64,000 bases of DNA from Pseudolabrys sp. (GTDB lineage Bacteria > Pseudomonadota > Alphaproteobacteria > Rhizobiales > Xanthobacteraceae), in assembly GCA_030655215.1 (NCBI GenBank), contig JAURVZ010000071.1:1-64000 (forward strand), written 5' to 3'. The notes beneath the pieces are model-generated. The model was not told the origin of the DNA. It worked only from the letters and a program-made list of their open reading frames with translations, and searched no databases. Both the position numbers and the translations under genes were made by a program. Position 1 is the stretch's first letter. Each line of letters starts with the position of its first letter. Shown here piece by piece: positions 27,052 to 35,386 of the stretch.

Positions 27052-27828
27052 ATGTTCAAACGCCTGATTGCCATCGCCGCGCTGCTGTTCGCCGCCGCAC
27101 AACCCTTGGCGGCGCAGGAAGCGATTACCGTCTTCGCCGCCGCGTCGATGAAGAACGCGCTCGACGACACCAACGCCGCCTTCACCAAGGCAACCAATAT
27201 CAAGGTGACGGCGAGTTATGCCGCCTCCTCCGCGCTCGCCAAGCAAATGGAAAGCGGCGCGCCTGCTGACGTGTTCATCTCCGCCGATCTCAACTGGATG
27301 GATTACGTTGCGGCCAAGAACCTCATCAAAGCCGGCAGCCGCTACAATTTGCTCGGCAACAAGCTCGTGCTGGTGTCCGGCAAAGACTCCAAGATTGACA
27401 ATGTGAAGATCGAGCAAGGCTTCGACATCGCCAGGCTCGCTGGCGACGGCCGCATCGCCGTCGCCGACGTCAAGGCCGTCCCGGCTGGCCTCTATGCCAA
27501 GGCGGCGCTTGAGAAGGTCGGTGCATGGGCGGCAGCAGAGCCGAAGCTGGCGCAGGCCGAGAATGTCCGCGCTACGCTCGCTTTCGTCGCGCGCGGCGAA
27601 ACGCAGATCGGCATCGTTTACGAAACCGACGCCAAGGTCGAGCCGAACGTCAAGATCGCCGGCTTCTTCCCGGAGGGTTCGTATCCGCCGGTCGTTTATC
27701 CGGTCGCCGCCACTACCTCGGCAAAGCCGGATGCAGCGAAGTATCTCGACTTCCTGCGTAGTAGCTCGGCGAAGGCGATTTTTGAGAAATACGGCTTCAG
27801 CGTTTTGGCCAGCGCCAAAGCGTCGTAG
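27052..27828 (+). CDS. modA: Molybdate ABC transporter substrate-binding protein ModA
   Basis: A 258-residue periplasmic binding protein for molybdate/tungstate. The signal peptide ends at LAAQ (about residue 22). Ligand-binding landmarks are FAAASMKNAL (Ser of AAASM), SYAASSALAKQ (Ser pair), GAPADVFISADLNWMD and the late GIVYETDA. First gene of a modABC set; a repeat element separates it from modB. No ModE-type palindrome was seen upstream. Confidence 0.95.
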   Translation: MFKRLIAIAALLFAAAQPLAAQEAITVFAAASMKNALDDTNAAFTKATNIKVTASYAASSALAKQMESGAPADVFISADLNWMDYVAAKNLIKAGSRYNLLGNKLVLVSGKDSKIDNVKIEQGFDIARLAGDGRIAVADVKAVPAGLYAKAALEKVGAWAAAEPKLAQAENVRATLAFVARGETQIGIVYETDAKVEPNVKIAGFFPEGSYPPVVYPVAATTSAKPDAAKYLDFLRSSSAKAIFEKYGFSVLASAKAS

Positions 27829-27863
27829 TGCGTGAGCCATAAAACGCATTTTCCGAACTCGTC

Positions 27864-27946
27864 ATGCCCGGCCTTGTGCCGGGCATCCACGTCTTGTTTT
27901 CTTAGCAGCGAATCAAGGCGTGGATGGCCGGGACAAGCCCGGCCAT
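27864..27946. repeat. Paired-hairpin intergenic repeat between modA and modB
   Basis: Left hairpin ATGCCCGGC-CTTGT-GCCGGGCAT (27864-27886) and right hairpin ATGGCCGGG-ACAAG-CCCGGCCAT (27924-27946) are flanked by CATCCACG and CGTGGATG so that the whole unit is also a large inverted repeat. This is a form abundant in Bradyrhizobium relatives. It sits inside an operon. Confidence 0.75.
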
Positions 27947-27966
27947 GACGGTCACAGGGTGAAATC

Positions 27967-28659
27967 TTGCTCTCGTTAACTCCCGAAGAATGGACTGCCG
28001 TCGCCCTCTCCTTACGAGTGGCGACGGTGGCGACCTTGATCTCATTGCCCTTCGGCATCGCTGTCGCTTGGGTTCTTGCGCGCAAAAACTTTCACGGCAA
28101 GGCGCTACTCAATGCCTTCATCTATCTGCCGTTGGTGCTGCCGCCGGTTGTCACCGGTTATCTGCTACTGATCGCTTTCGGCCGCCGCGGCATTTTCGGC
28201 GAGGCTTTGGCCAGCGTCGGCATTGTGCTGTCGTTCCGCTGGACCGGCGCGGTGCTGGCCTGCGCCATCATGTCGTTTCCGCTGCTGGTCGGCGCCATCC
28301 GGCTGTCGATCGAAGCGGTTGACCGCAAACTTGAAGATGCCGCCGCCACGCTCGGCGCCAACCGCCGCTGGACCGTTTTCACCGTGACGCTGCCGCTTGC
28401 CTTGCCGGGCATCATCGCCGGTGCCGTGCTCGCTTTTGCCCGTGCGCTCGGCGAATTCGGCGCCACCATTACTTTCGTGTCCAACATTCCCGGCGAGACG
28501 CAAACCATTTCGGCGGCGATCTATACGCTGACGCAAGTGCCGGGCGGCGATGCGCAGGCGCTGAAGCTGGTCGGCATCGCGGTGGCAATTTCACTGCTGG
28601 CGCTGATCCTGTCGGAATGGTTCGGCCGCCGGGCCGGTGCGCGCGTGCACGGCGTTTGA
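27967..28659 (+). CDS. modB: Molybdate ABC transporter permease ModB
   Basis: A 230-residue inner-membrane permease with about five or six helices. The EAA loop that docks to ModC is EAVDRKLEDAAATLGANRRWTVFTVTLP (about 117-144, partly quoted), followed by ALPGIIAGAVLAFARALGEFG, typical of ModB. The first codon is TTG at 27967 with AGGGTGA 5 bases upstream; no in-frame ATG exists nearby. The stop is separated by one base from the modC ATG. Confidence 0.93.
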   Translation: MLSLTPEEWTAVALSLRVATVATLISLPFGIAVAWVLARKNFHGKALLNAFIYLPLVLPPVVTGYLLLIAFGRRGIFGEALASVGIVLSFRWTGAVLACAIMSFPLLVGAIRLSIEAVDRKLEDAAATLGANRRWTVFTVTLPLALPGIIAGAVLAFARALGEFGATITFVSNIPGETQTISAAIYTLTQVPGGDAQALKLVGIAVAISLLALILSEWFGRRAGARVHGV

Positions 28660-28660
28660 C

Positions 28661-29320
28661 ATGATTTCAATCGACATCGACAAAAAGCTTGGTGACTTCA
28701 CGCTGAGCGCCGCTTTCGAGGGCGACAGCGGCGTCACAGCGTTGTTCGGGCCATCCGGCTCGGGCAAGACGTCCATCGTCAGCATGATCGCCGGTCTTAC
28801 GAAGCCCGATCGCGGCCGCATTATCATCGATGGCGAGACCGTGTTCGACAGCAATGCGGGCATCGACGAGCCGGCCTATCGCCGCCGCATCGGCTATGTC
28901 TTTCAGGACGGCCGCCTGTTTCCGCATCTATCTGTGGCGCGCAATCTCGATTACGGCCGCTGGATGACCGGCATAGAACGCGATCAAGCGCAGTTCAAGC
29001 GCGTCACCGAATTGCTCGACATTGCGCCGCTGGTGAAGCGCCGCCCCGGTGCTTTGTCGGGCGGCGAACGCCAGCGCGTCGCGCTCGGCCGCGCACTTTT
29101 GATGCGCCCGCGTCTGATGTTGCTCGACGAGCCGATGGCCTCGCTCGATGCCAAACGCAAGAGCGAGATCCTGCCCTATTTCGTTCGCCTGCGTGACGAG
29201 ACAAAATTGCCGATGATCTATGTCAGCCATGATGCCAGTGAGGTGAAGGCGCTGGCCAGCCGCGTTGTGTTGCTCGATGGCGGCCGGGTGTTGAAGCAAG
29301 GCGGCGTGGAGTTGCTGTGA
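28661..29320 (+). CDS. modC: Molybdate ABC transporter ATPase ModC, short form without TOBE domain
   Basis: A 219-residue ABC ATPase: Walker A GPSGSGKTS (about 32-40), Q-loop in YVFQDGRLFPHL, signature LSGGERQRVALGRAL, Walker B RLMLLDEPMASLD and H-loop SHD. The start ATG lies one base after modB, so translation is coupled. Usual ModC is about 350 residues with a C-terminal MOP/TOBE molybdate-sensing domain, and here the protein stops right after the ATPase core. This looks like a natural short form, since the next gene begins 12 bases later and no TOBE remnant is seen. Confidence 0.9.
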   Translation: MISIDIDKKLGDFTLSAAFEGDSGVTALFGPSGSGKTSIVSMIAGLTKPDRGRIIIDGETVFDSNAGIDEPAYRRRIGYVFQDGRLFPHLSVARNLDYGRWMTGIERDQAQFKRVTELLDIAPLVKRRPGALSGGERQRVALGRALLMRPRLMLLDEPMASLDAKRKSEILPYFVRLRDETKLPMIYVSHDASEVKALASRVVLLDGGRVLKQGGVELL

Positions 29321-29332
29321 TAGGATGCGGGG

Positions 29333-30142
29333 ATGTTCCCGCCTTCCCGCATCGTCTGCCTCACCGAAGAAACCGTCGAGACGCTGTACCTGCTCGGCGA
29401 AGACGCGCGCATTGTCGGCGTCTCCGGTTATGCGGTGCGGCCGCCGCAGGTGCGCAAGGAAAAGCCGCGCGTCTCGGCTTTCATCTCCGCCGACGTGCCG
29501 AAGATCCTGGCGCTGGAGCCCGACCTCGTTCTTACCTTCTCCGACTTGCAGGCCGACATCGTCGCTGAGTTGATTCGCGCCAATGTCGCCGTGCATGCGT
29601 TCAACCAGCGCGACATCGCCGGCATCCTCGACATGGTGCGCATGCTCGGCGCGCTGGTCGGCCAGCCGGCCAAGGCGGACGCCCTCGCGCAGACGCTTGG
29701 CGCCCACGTCGACGCCGTCCGCGCGCGGGCGCAAAAGCTGCCGCGCCGGCCGCGCGTCTATTTCGAGGAATGGGACGAGCCGATGATCTCCGGCATCCGC
29801 TGGGTGTCGGAACTGGTCGAGGCCGCCGGCGGTATCGATGTGTTCCCGGAACTCAGCCACCGCAAGAACGCCAGGGACCGCATCGTCTCGCCCGGAGCCG
29901 TAGCCGCCGTTACTCCCGACATCATCATCGCCTCCTGGTGTGGCAAAAAATTCGCGCCCGCCAAGCTCACCGCCCGGCCCGGTTTCAGCCAGATACCGGC
30001 GGTCGCCACAAACTGGCTGCGCGAGATCAAGTCGCCGATCATCCTGCAGCCCGGGCCCGCGGCGCTGACAGAGGGCCTCGATGCCCTCGCCGGTATCGTC
30101 GCCGAATGGGTGGAAAGCCAGCCCCGTGCCGTGCTAGGCTGA
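29333..30142 (+). CDS. BtuF/FepB-fold binding protein (cobalamin/siderophore type) without a signal peptide
   Basis: A 269-residue protein of the class III periplasmic binding fold: N-lobe VSGYAVRPPQVRKEKPRVS and ALEPDLVLTFSDLQ, long backbone helix around 105-135, C-lobe YFEEWDEPMISGIRWVSELVEAAGG and TPDIIIASWCGKK. Members bind cobalamin, haem or ferric siderophores. There is no signal peptide, no lipobox and no hydrophobic start, so it appears cytosolic unless the start is misjudged; the 12-base gap to modC leaves little room for more. It is followed by a DUF6580 membrane protein 29 bases on. Confidence 0.82.
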   Translation: MFPPSRIVCLTEETVETLYLLGEDARIVGVSGYAVRPPQVRKEKPRVSAFISADVPKILALEPDLVLTFSDLQADIVAELIRANVAVHAFNQRDIAGILDMVRMLGALVGQPAKADALAQTLGAHVDAVRARAQKLPRRPRVYFEEWDEPMISGIRWVSELVEAAGGIDVFPELSHRKNARDRIVSPGAVAAVTPDIIIASWCGKKFAPAKLTARPGFSQIPAVATNWLREIKSPIILQPGPAALTEGLDALAGIVAEWVESQPRAVLG

Positions 30143-30171
30143 GTTGCGCTGCAAAATCAGGAATTCGTCCG

Positions 30172-30735
30172 ATGACCGTCCAGACCTTCAAGACCAGCAA
30201 CACAAATGCCTCCTTGTGGCCGGATCTCGCTCTGGTGGTCTTCCTGATCGTGCTCTGCGTCGTGGCGCGGCTACTGCCGCATGCCCCGGGCTTCCTGCCG
30301 GTCGCCGCCAGCGGCCTGTTCGCCGCCCGTTATCTGCGCGTTCCTGCACTGGCCATCGTCGTGCCGGTCGTCGCCATGATGATCAGCGATGCCTTCCTGC
30401 CGACCGAAGACTGGCGCATCCAGCTGGTCGGCTTTTTCGCCATTGCCATTCCGGCCGTTGCCGGTTTGCTGACCCGGCGATTTCCCGGCGTGCTGCCGGT
30501 CGTCGGCACCATGATCGGCTCGTCGATCCTGTTCTTCCTGTTCTCGAACGGCGCCGTCTGGGCCTTCAGCGGCATGTACCCGCTGACCACCGCCGGCCTG
30601 ACGCAGTGCTACGTGATGGCGCTGCCGTTCCTTGAGAAGACCATGGCGGGCGATTTGTTCTGGACCGCGGTCTTGTTCGGCGGCGCCTGGGCCGTGCAGA
30701 ACGGCCTCACGCTGGCGCGCGTCCGCTCCAAGTAA
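30172..30735 (+). CDS. DUF6580-type membrane protein, putative S-component-like transporter
   Basis: A 187-residue integral membrane protein with five to six helices. I recognise the DUF6580 pattern: PVAASGLFAARYL, VVAMMISDAFL, the stretch SSILFFLFSNGAVWAFSGMYP (partly quoted) and LTQCYVMALPFLEKTMAGDLFW. These proteins resemble ECF S-components but have no proven substrate. Its placement after a BtuF-like protein suggests a corrinoid or metal-chelate role, which is inference only. The stop lies in the first copy of a 12-base direct repeat that also contains the stop of the convergent antiporter. Confidence 0.78.
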   Translation: MTVQTFKTSNTNASLWPDLALVVFLIVLCVVARLLPHAPGFLPVAASGLFAARYLRVPALAIVVPVVAMMISDAFLPTEDWRIQLVGFFAIAIPAVAGLLTRRFPGVLPVVGTMIGSSILFFLFSNGAVWAFSGMYPLTTAGLTQCYVMALPFLEKTMAGDLFWTAVLFGGAWAVQNGLTLARVRSK

Positions 30736-30758
30736 TCAGCCGACACGTAATCAGCCGA
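30732..30758. repeat. Direct repeat of GTAATCAGCCGA spanning both convergent stop codons
   Basis: GTAATCAGCCGA occurs at 30732-30743 and 30747-30758 (period 15). The first copy supplies the TAA of the DUF6580 gene, the second the TGA (minus strand) of the antiporter gene. Confidence 0.8.
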
Positions 30759-32529
30759 TCCACTTCTGCACGCGTTTCAGGGAAGCGCGCGCACGTCCTG
30801 ACAATGTCGTCGCCGCTTCTGTCTCGGCCAGCCGCAAGCCGACCGTCGTGACGTGACCGTTCTCGACCTTGTGCGCCAGCAGCGCCATTGTGCCGAGATG
30901 AACGATGTCGCCGAGCTTCGGCGGACGGCCGAGGTTCTCGGTGAAAAAGTCATCCAGCGTCACATCGGTATGGTCGGCGGCGACCTGCAGCCCGTAAATA
31001 TCCGCCAGTGCACCGACCGTCGCGGTGCCGGGCACGAAGAAGTCGCCGAGCAATTCCGGATCGGGCACTTTCGGCGGCGGCATGTTCATGAAAAAGCGGT
31101 CGAGCGCCTGCGCCCTTTCCGGCGGGGCTAAAAGATAGACGTAGTCACCGACACGCACCGGGTCGGCTTCCGCCGGCGTCAGGATTTCCTCTTCGCGGAT
31201 GACCAGAGTTGGCCGCGCCCAGTTCGGGATCAGGCCACGCTTGAGGTACGGGCTATTGGCCGGCACCGGATAGCCGACGATCTCGCGCGCCAATTGTCCC
31301 GGCAGATCGAGTTCGATGCGGCGCGGCATCGGATCGCTGCGCGCAAACGACATGCCGAGCTTGCGGGCGGACAAAGCCACGGTCCAGCCCTGGATCAGCA
31401 GCGACGACAGCACGACGACAAAGGCGACGTCGAAATAGACATAGGCCCCCGGCAGGCCGACCATCAGCGGGATTGAGGCGAGGAAGATCGCTACCGCGCC
31501 GCGCAAACCGACCCATGAGATGAACAGGTTCTCGCGCCACTGATACTTGAACGGCGCGAGACAGAGGAACACGGCCGCCGGCCGCGCCACCAGCATCAGC
31601 ACCATCGCCACCGCAATGGCGCCCATCAGATTGTCGGCGAGCCGCTCCGGCCAGACCAGAAGGCCGAGCAGCACGAACATGACGATCTGCGCCAGCCAGG
31701 TGATGGCGTCGAGAAAGACGACGACCGAGTTGTGCGCGCGCGTCTGCCGGTTGCCGACGACCAGACCGGCCAGATAGACGGCGAGGAAGCCGGACGTGTG
31801 CACCGTATTGCCGAAGGCGAAGACGACCAGCGCGCTGATGGCGACGAAGGGCGCGTGCAGGCCCTGCGCCAGCGGCACCCGGTTGAGCACCAGGGTGATG
31901 ACCCGCCCGCCGCCATAGCCGATCAGGCAGCCGAAAAAGACATCGCGGAACAGCGTGATAGCGGCCTGCGACCAGGTCTGGCCGCCAACGGCGAGGATTT
32001 CGACCAGCAGCAGCGCCAGGAATACCGCGAACGGATCATTGGTGCCGGATTCCATTTCCAGCGTGCCGCGCACTTTCGGGCGCAGGCGCAGGCCGCCGGC
32101 ATTGATCAGCAGGAACACCGCGGCGGCGTCGGTCGAGGCGACCACCGCGCCCATCAGCAGCGCCTCGATCCATCCCATGCCGAGCGCATATTTCGCCACC
32201 GGCGCGGTCAGCAGCGTGGTGATGATGACGCCGACCGTGGCCAGCATCACCGATGGCGCGACCACATTGCGAATACTGGCAAAACGGGTGCGCAGACCGC
32301 CGTCGAACAGGATCAGCGCCAGGGCGATCGATCCGACGGTGTAGGCCACGCGGACATCGTCGAATTTGACGCCGCCGGGGCCGCCCTCGCCCGCCAGCAT
32401 GCCGACGATCAGGAAGACGAGCAGCAAGGGCGCGCCGAAGCGCAGCGCCACCAGGCTGGACAGGATGCCGGCCATGATCAGCAGGCTGCCGAGAAGAATC
32501 GCAATGCTGACGGTATCGAGCGCGGCCAT
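30751..32529 (-). CDS. cvrA: Potassium/proton antiporter, CvrA/NhaP2 type
   Basis: A 592-residue CPA1-type exchanger. Residues 1-400 hold about twelve helices with the ion-binding GAVVASTDAAAVF and MESGTNDPFA motifs. An RCK_C domain follows (about 410-490: GQLAREIVGYPVPANSP, ILTPAEADPVRVGDYVYLL), then a CorC/HlyC-like C-terminal domain (about 510-585), the full NhaP2 architecture. It exports K+ in exchange for protons and is important under osmotic or alkaline stress. It lies 11 bases after ybaL on the same strand with no strong ribosome site of its own, so translational coupling is likely. Confidence 0.92.
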   Translation of the reverse strand: MAALDTVSIAILLGSLLIMAGILSSLVALRFGAPLLLVFLIVGMLAGEGGPGGVKFDDVRVAYTVGSIALALILFDGGLRTRFASIRNVVAPSVMLATVGVIITTLLTAPVAKYALGMGWIEALLMGAVVASTDAAAVFLLINAGGLRLRPKVRGTLEMESGTNDPFAVFLALLLVEILAVGGQTWSQAAITLFRDVFFGCLIGYGGGRVITLVLNRVPLAQGLHAPFVAISALVVFAFGNTVHTSGFLAVYLAGLVVGNRQTRAHNSVVVFLDAITWLAQIVMFVLLGLLVWPERLADNLMGAIAVAMVLMLVARPAAVFLCLAPFKYQWRENLFISWVGLRGAVAIFLASIPLMVGLPGAYVYFDVAFVVVLSSLLIQGWTVALSARKLGMSFARSDPMPRRIELDLPGQLAREIVGYPVPANSPYLKRGLIPNWARPTLVIREEEILTPAEADPVRVGDYVYLLAPPERAQALDRFFMNMPPPKVPDPELLGDFFVPGTATVGALADIYGLQVAADHTDVTLDDFFTENLGRPPKLGDIVHLGTMALLAHKVENGHVTTVGLRLAETEAATTLSGRARASLKRVQKWIG

Positions 32530-32540
32530 CCGCGCACTAT

Positions 32541-34235
32541 CTATGATTCGGCGGGCACCGGCGCGATCAAAGCCAGCATGGCCTTGGCGATTTCATGCTC
32601 ACCCATCACGACGGCGGTTGCACCATGCTTCTGCAGGTGCTCGATTTCGCCTTGAGAATGCGCCCGGGCGATGATCGGCAGCGCCGGATTGGCTTCGCGG
32701 GCCTGCGCGACCACCTGACCGCCTTCGAAGGCGTCGGGAATGGCTACCAGCAGGCAGCGGGCGCCGGCTAGATTCGCCGCATGGAGCACTTCGGGATCGG
32801 CCGCGTTGCCTATGATGGCCTCATGGCCGCTTTTTCGCAGTTCCTCGACCAGGTCCCTGTTGTCCTCGATCACCAGCATGGACGTCGCGGAGGACTGCGT
32901 CGCATCGGTGATGTAGCGGCCGACGCGGCCGTGCCCAACCAGAATGACGTGATTGCTCAGGGATGTTGCCGGGATCGGCTCCCGCATCACCGGGGCCTCT
33001 GGCGCGTCCGGCGCCGTGTTGCTGCTGTCGCGGACTTTTTCGGCGGCCAACCAACGGTCGAGGATCGCGAAGAACAGCGGGTTGAGCATGATCGACAGGA
33101 TGGCGCCGGCCAGGACCAAATCGCGGCCCCGCTCCGGCAGCAATTCGAGGCTGACGCCTAACCCGGCCAGAATGAACGAGAATTCGCCGATTTGCGCCAG
33201 GCTCGCCGAGATCATCAAGGCGGTCGAGGTCGGATGCCCGAACATCCGGACAATGAGGAAGGCGGCGGCCGACTTGCCGATAATGATGATCATGACGGTC
33301 GCCAGCACCGGCAGCGGATCATTGATCAAGATCATCGGGTCGAACAACATACCGACCGACACAAAAAACAGCACGGCGAAGGCGTCGCGCAGCGGCAGAG
33401 TTTCGTTGGCGGCGCGCTGGCTGAGCTCCGACTCGCTCATCACCATGCCGGCGAAAAAGGCGCCGAGCGCAAAGGACACGCCAAACAGCGAGGCCGCCGC
33501 GAAGGCGACGCCAAGCGCAATGGCCAGCACCGACAGCCTGAACAGCTCGCGAGAGCCGGTATGCACCACAGTGTGCAGGATCCACGGGATAACCCGGCGG
33601 CCGACGATCAACATGATGGCGACGAAGGCGATCACCTTGCCGATGGTGATGGCGACCGGCATGCCCAGGGTCATCCAGTCGCCGCCCTCCGCCCCGGCGC
33701 CGCCTTTCAGGATCGGCGCTAAGGCTGGCAACAGAACGAGGGTGAGGACCATGGCGAGGTCCTCAACAATCAGCCAGCCGACGGCGATGCGGCCACGCTC
33801 GGTCTCGACCAGACGGCGCTCCTGCAGAGCGCGCAGCAGCACGACGGTACTGGCAACCGACAAAGCGAGACCGAAGACGAGCCCAGCGCCGAGCGACCAA
33901 CCGAGCGTGTAGCTCAGGCCCATGCCGAGCACCGTGGCGACGGCGATCTGCACCACCGCGCCGGGCAAGGCGATGGCCTTCACCGAGATCAGGTCCTTGA
34001 GCGAGAAATGCAGGCCGACGCCGAACATCAGCAGGATGATGCCGATTTCGGCGAGCTCATTGGCCAGCGCCTGATCTGCCGTGAAAAAGCCCGGAATCGC
34101 TGGCCCGAGCAGCACGCCGGCGATCAGATAGCCTACCAGCGGCGAGATCCGCAGCCGTTGCGCCACGCCTGCCAACAAAAACGCCAGCACGAGGCCTGCG
34201 ACAATTGTTGAGATCAGCGGCGTGTGATGAGGCAT
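32541..34235 (-). CDS. ybaL: CPA2-family cation/proton antiporter with RCK domain (YbaL/Kef type)
   Basis: A 564-residue protein: about twelve helices (residues 5-385) with LVGYLIAGVLLGPAIPGF, LLMFGVGLHFSL and the VEDLAMVL motif of CPA2 exchangers, then a cytosolic RCK/TrkA-N domain (about 420-555: VILVGHGRVGRYI, ARCLLVAIPDAFEGGQVV) that binds NAD or nucleotides. It probably mediates K+ efflux or exchange and leads a two-gene unit with cvrA. GAAGGAG precedes the ATG by 7 bases and lies in one arm of a strong hairpin (34242-34286). Confidence 0.9.
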   Translation of the reverse strand: MPHHTPLISTIVAGLVLAFLLAGVAQRLRISPLVGYLIAGVLLGPAIPGFFTADQALANELAEIGIILLMFGVGLHFSLKDLISVKAIALPGAVVQIAVATVLGMGLSYTLGWSLGAGLVFGLALSVASTVVLLRALQERRLVETERGRIAVGWLIVEDLAMVLTLVLLPALAPILKGGAGAEGGDWMTLGMPVAITIGKVIAFVAIMLIVGRRVIPWILHTVVHTGSRELFRLSVLAIALGVAFAAASLFGVSFALGAFFAGMVMSESELSQRAANETLPLRDAFAVLFFVSVGMLFDPMILINDPLPVLATVMIIIIGKSAAAFLIVRMFGHPTSTALMISASLAQIGEFSFILAGLGVSLELLPERGRDLVLAGAILSIMLNPLFFAILDRWLAAEKVRDSSNTAPDAPEAPVMREPIPATSLSNHVILVGHGRVGRYITDATQSSATSMLVIEDNRDLVEELRKSGHEAIIGNAADPEVLHAANLAGARCLLVAIPDAFEGGQVVAQAREANPALPIIARAHSQGEIEHLQKHGATAVVMGEHEIAKAMLALIAPVPAES

Positions 34236-34241
34236 AGAACA

Positions 34242-34286
34242 ACTCCTTCGCGTCCCGGCATGTACCGGAGTTTAACGCGAAGGAGT
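34242..34286 (-). promoter_or_regulatory. Hairpin that can sequester the ybaL ribosome-binding site
   Basis: ACTCCTTCGCG (34242-34252 on the plus strand) and CGCGAAGGAGT (34276-34286) are perfect 11-bp arms, with an inner CCGG/CCGG stem. Read on the minus strand, the promoter-proximal arm is an anti-Shine-Dalgarno and the other arm contains the GAAGGAG used by ybaL. It might alternatively be a terminator for the BKACE gene just upstream, but only a weak TTGTTCT follows. Confidence 0.6.
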
Positions 34287-34309
34287 CAATGTGACAGCAC
34301 CGCGCGGTG

Positions 34310-35245
34310 TTAGAAATTCACCTTGTCGCCGCCTTTGAGCGAGAGAATCTCGCGGGCTTCGTCAGGTGTGGCGATCTCGAGGCCGAGGCCTTCGAGGATC
34401 TTGCGCACCTTGGTCACCTGCTGAGCATTGGACTCGGCGAGCTTGCCGGCGCCGATCCACAGCGAGTCTTCCAGACCGACGCGGACATTGCCGCCCATGG
34501 CGGCGGCGATGGCGGCAACCTTCATCTGGTTAGCGCCCGCACCGAGCACCGACCAGTGATAATTATCGCCGAACAGGCGATCGGCCGTGCGCTTCATCAT
34601 GATGACATCTTCCGGATGCGCACCGATGCCGCCCAGGAGACCGAACACCGACTGCACGAACAGCGGCGCCTTGATCAGGCCGCGATCGAGGAAGTGCTTC
34701 AGCGTGTAGAGATGACCGATGTCATAGCACTCGACTTCAAAGCGGGTGCCGTTCTCGGCACATGTCGTCAGAATGAATTCGATGTCGGCGAGCGTGTTCT
34801 TAAAGAAGCCTTTGCGCGAACCTTCGAGATACGGCTCTTCCCAATCATGTTTGAACTTGCCCTTGAAGCGCGGGATCATCGGATAGAGGCCGAAATTCAT
34901 CGTGCCCATGTTGAGCGACGCGACTTCCGGCTTGAGGACGGCTGCCGGTTTGACGCGCTCTTCGACCGTCATGGTCGGCGAGCCGCCCGTGGTGATGTTC
35001 ACCACGACACCGGAGCGCTGCTTGATCACCTTGAGGAAGGGCAGGAACGCTTCTGGCGTCTGATCCGGCCGGCCATCCTGCGGGTTGCGCGCATGCAGAT
35101 GCACCACTGCGGCGCCGGCTTCGGCGGCGCCAATCGCGGCATCGGCGATTTCCTGGGCCGTGACCGGCAAATGCGGCGACATCGATGGCGTGTGAATTGA
35201 GCCTGTTATGGCGCAGGTAATGATGACTTTGGGCGACTTCGCCAT
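34310..35245 (-). CDS. BKACE-family beta-keto acid cleavage enzyme
   Basis: A 311-residue TIM-barrel enzyme of the 3-keto-5-aminohexanoate cleavage (BKACE) family. These condense a beta-keto acid with acetyl-CoA to give acetoacetate plus a new CoA ester, with zinc bound by an HLH pair (VVHLHARNP, about 47-55) and an acidic residue. ITCAITGSIHTPSMSPHLP at the front and the GLEDSLWIGAGKLAESNAQQV segment near the end are typical. Substrate class (amino-, dehydrocarnitine- or aliphatic) cannot be set by eye. A single gene by spacing, upstream of ybaL. Confidence 0.9.
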   Translation of the reverse strand: MAKSPKVIITCAITGSIHTPSMSPHLPVTAQEIADAAIGAAEAGAAVVHLHARNPQDGRPDQTPEAFLPFLKVIKQRSGVVVNITTGGSPTMTVEERVKPAAVLKPEVASLNMGTMNFGLYPMIPRFKGKFKHDWEEPYLEGSRKGFFKNTLADIEFILTTCAENGTRFEVECYDIGHLYTLKHFLDRGLIKAPLFVQSVFGLLGGIGAHPEDVIMMKRTADRLFGDNYHWSVLGAGANQMKVAAIAAAMGGNVRVGLEDSLWIGAGKLAESNAQQVTKVRKILEGLGLEIATPDEAREILSLKGGDKVNF

Positions 35246-35386
35246 GAGGTATCCATCCCGGTGATATGAGCGTTGCGGTTTCTTTGTTAGACGATGGCGG
35301 CGATCCTAGATACTACGCTGGTTGAAGTCACCTGCCGCAGGCGAAGGACAGCCATACTGGACCAGCAAACGCCCAAGGTGGCCCGT

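Noticed and set aside
27829-27966. CRISPR-like or sRNA interpretation of the modA-modB palindromes
   Set aside because: Only two unequal hairpins, no regularly spaced repeats, no cas genes and no promoter-like signal.
28637-28660. Upstream start of modC overlapping modB
   Set aside because: An alternative start gives eight extra residues inside modB; the ATG one base after the modB stop matches the family N-terminus.
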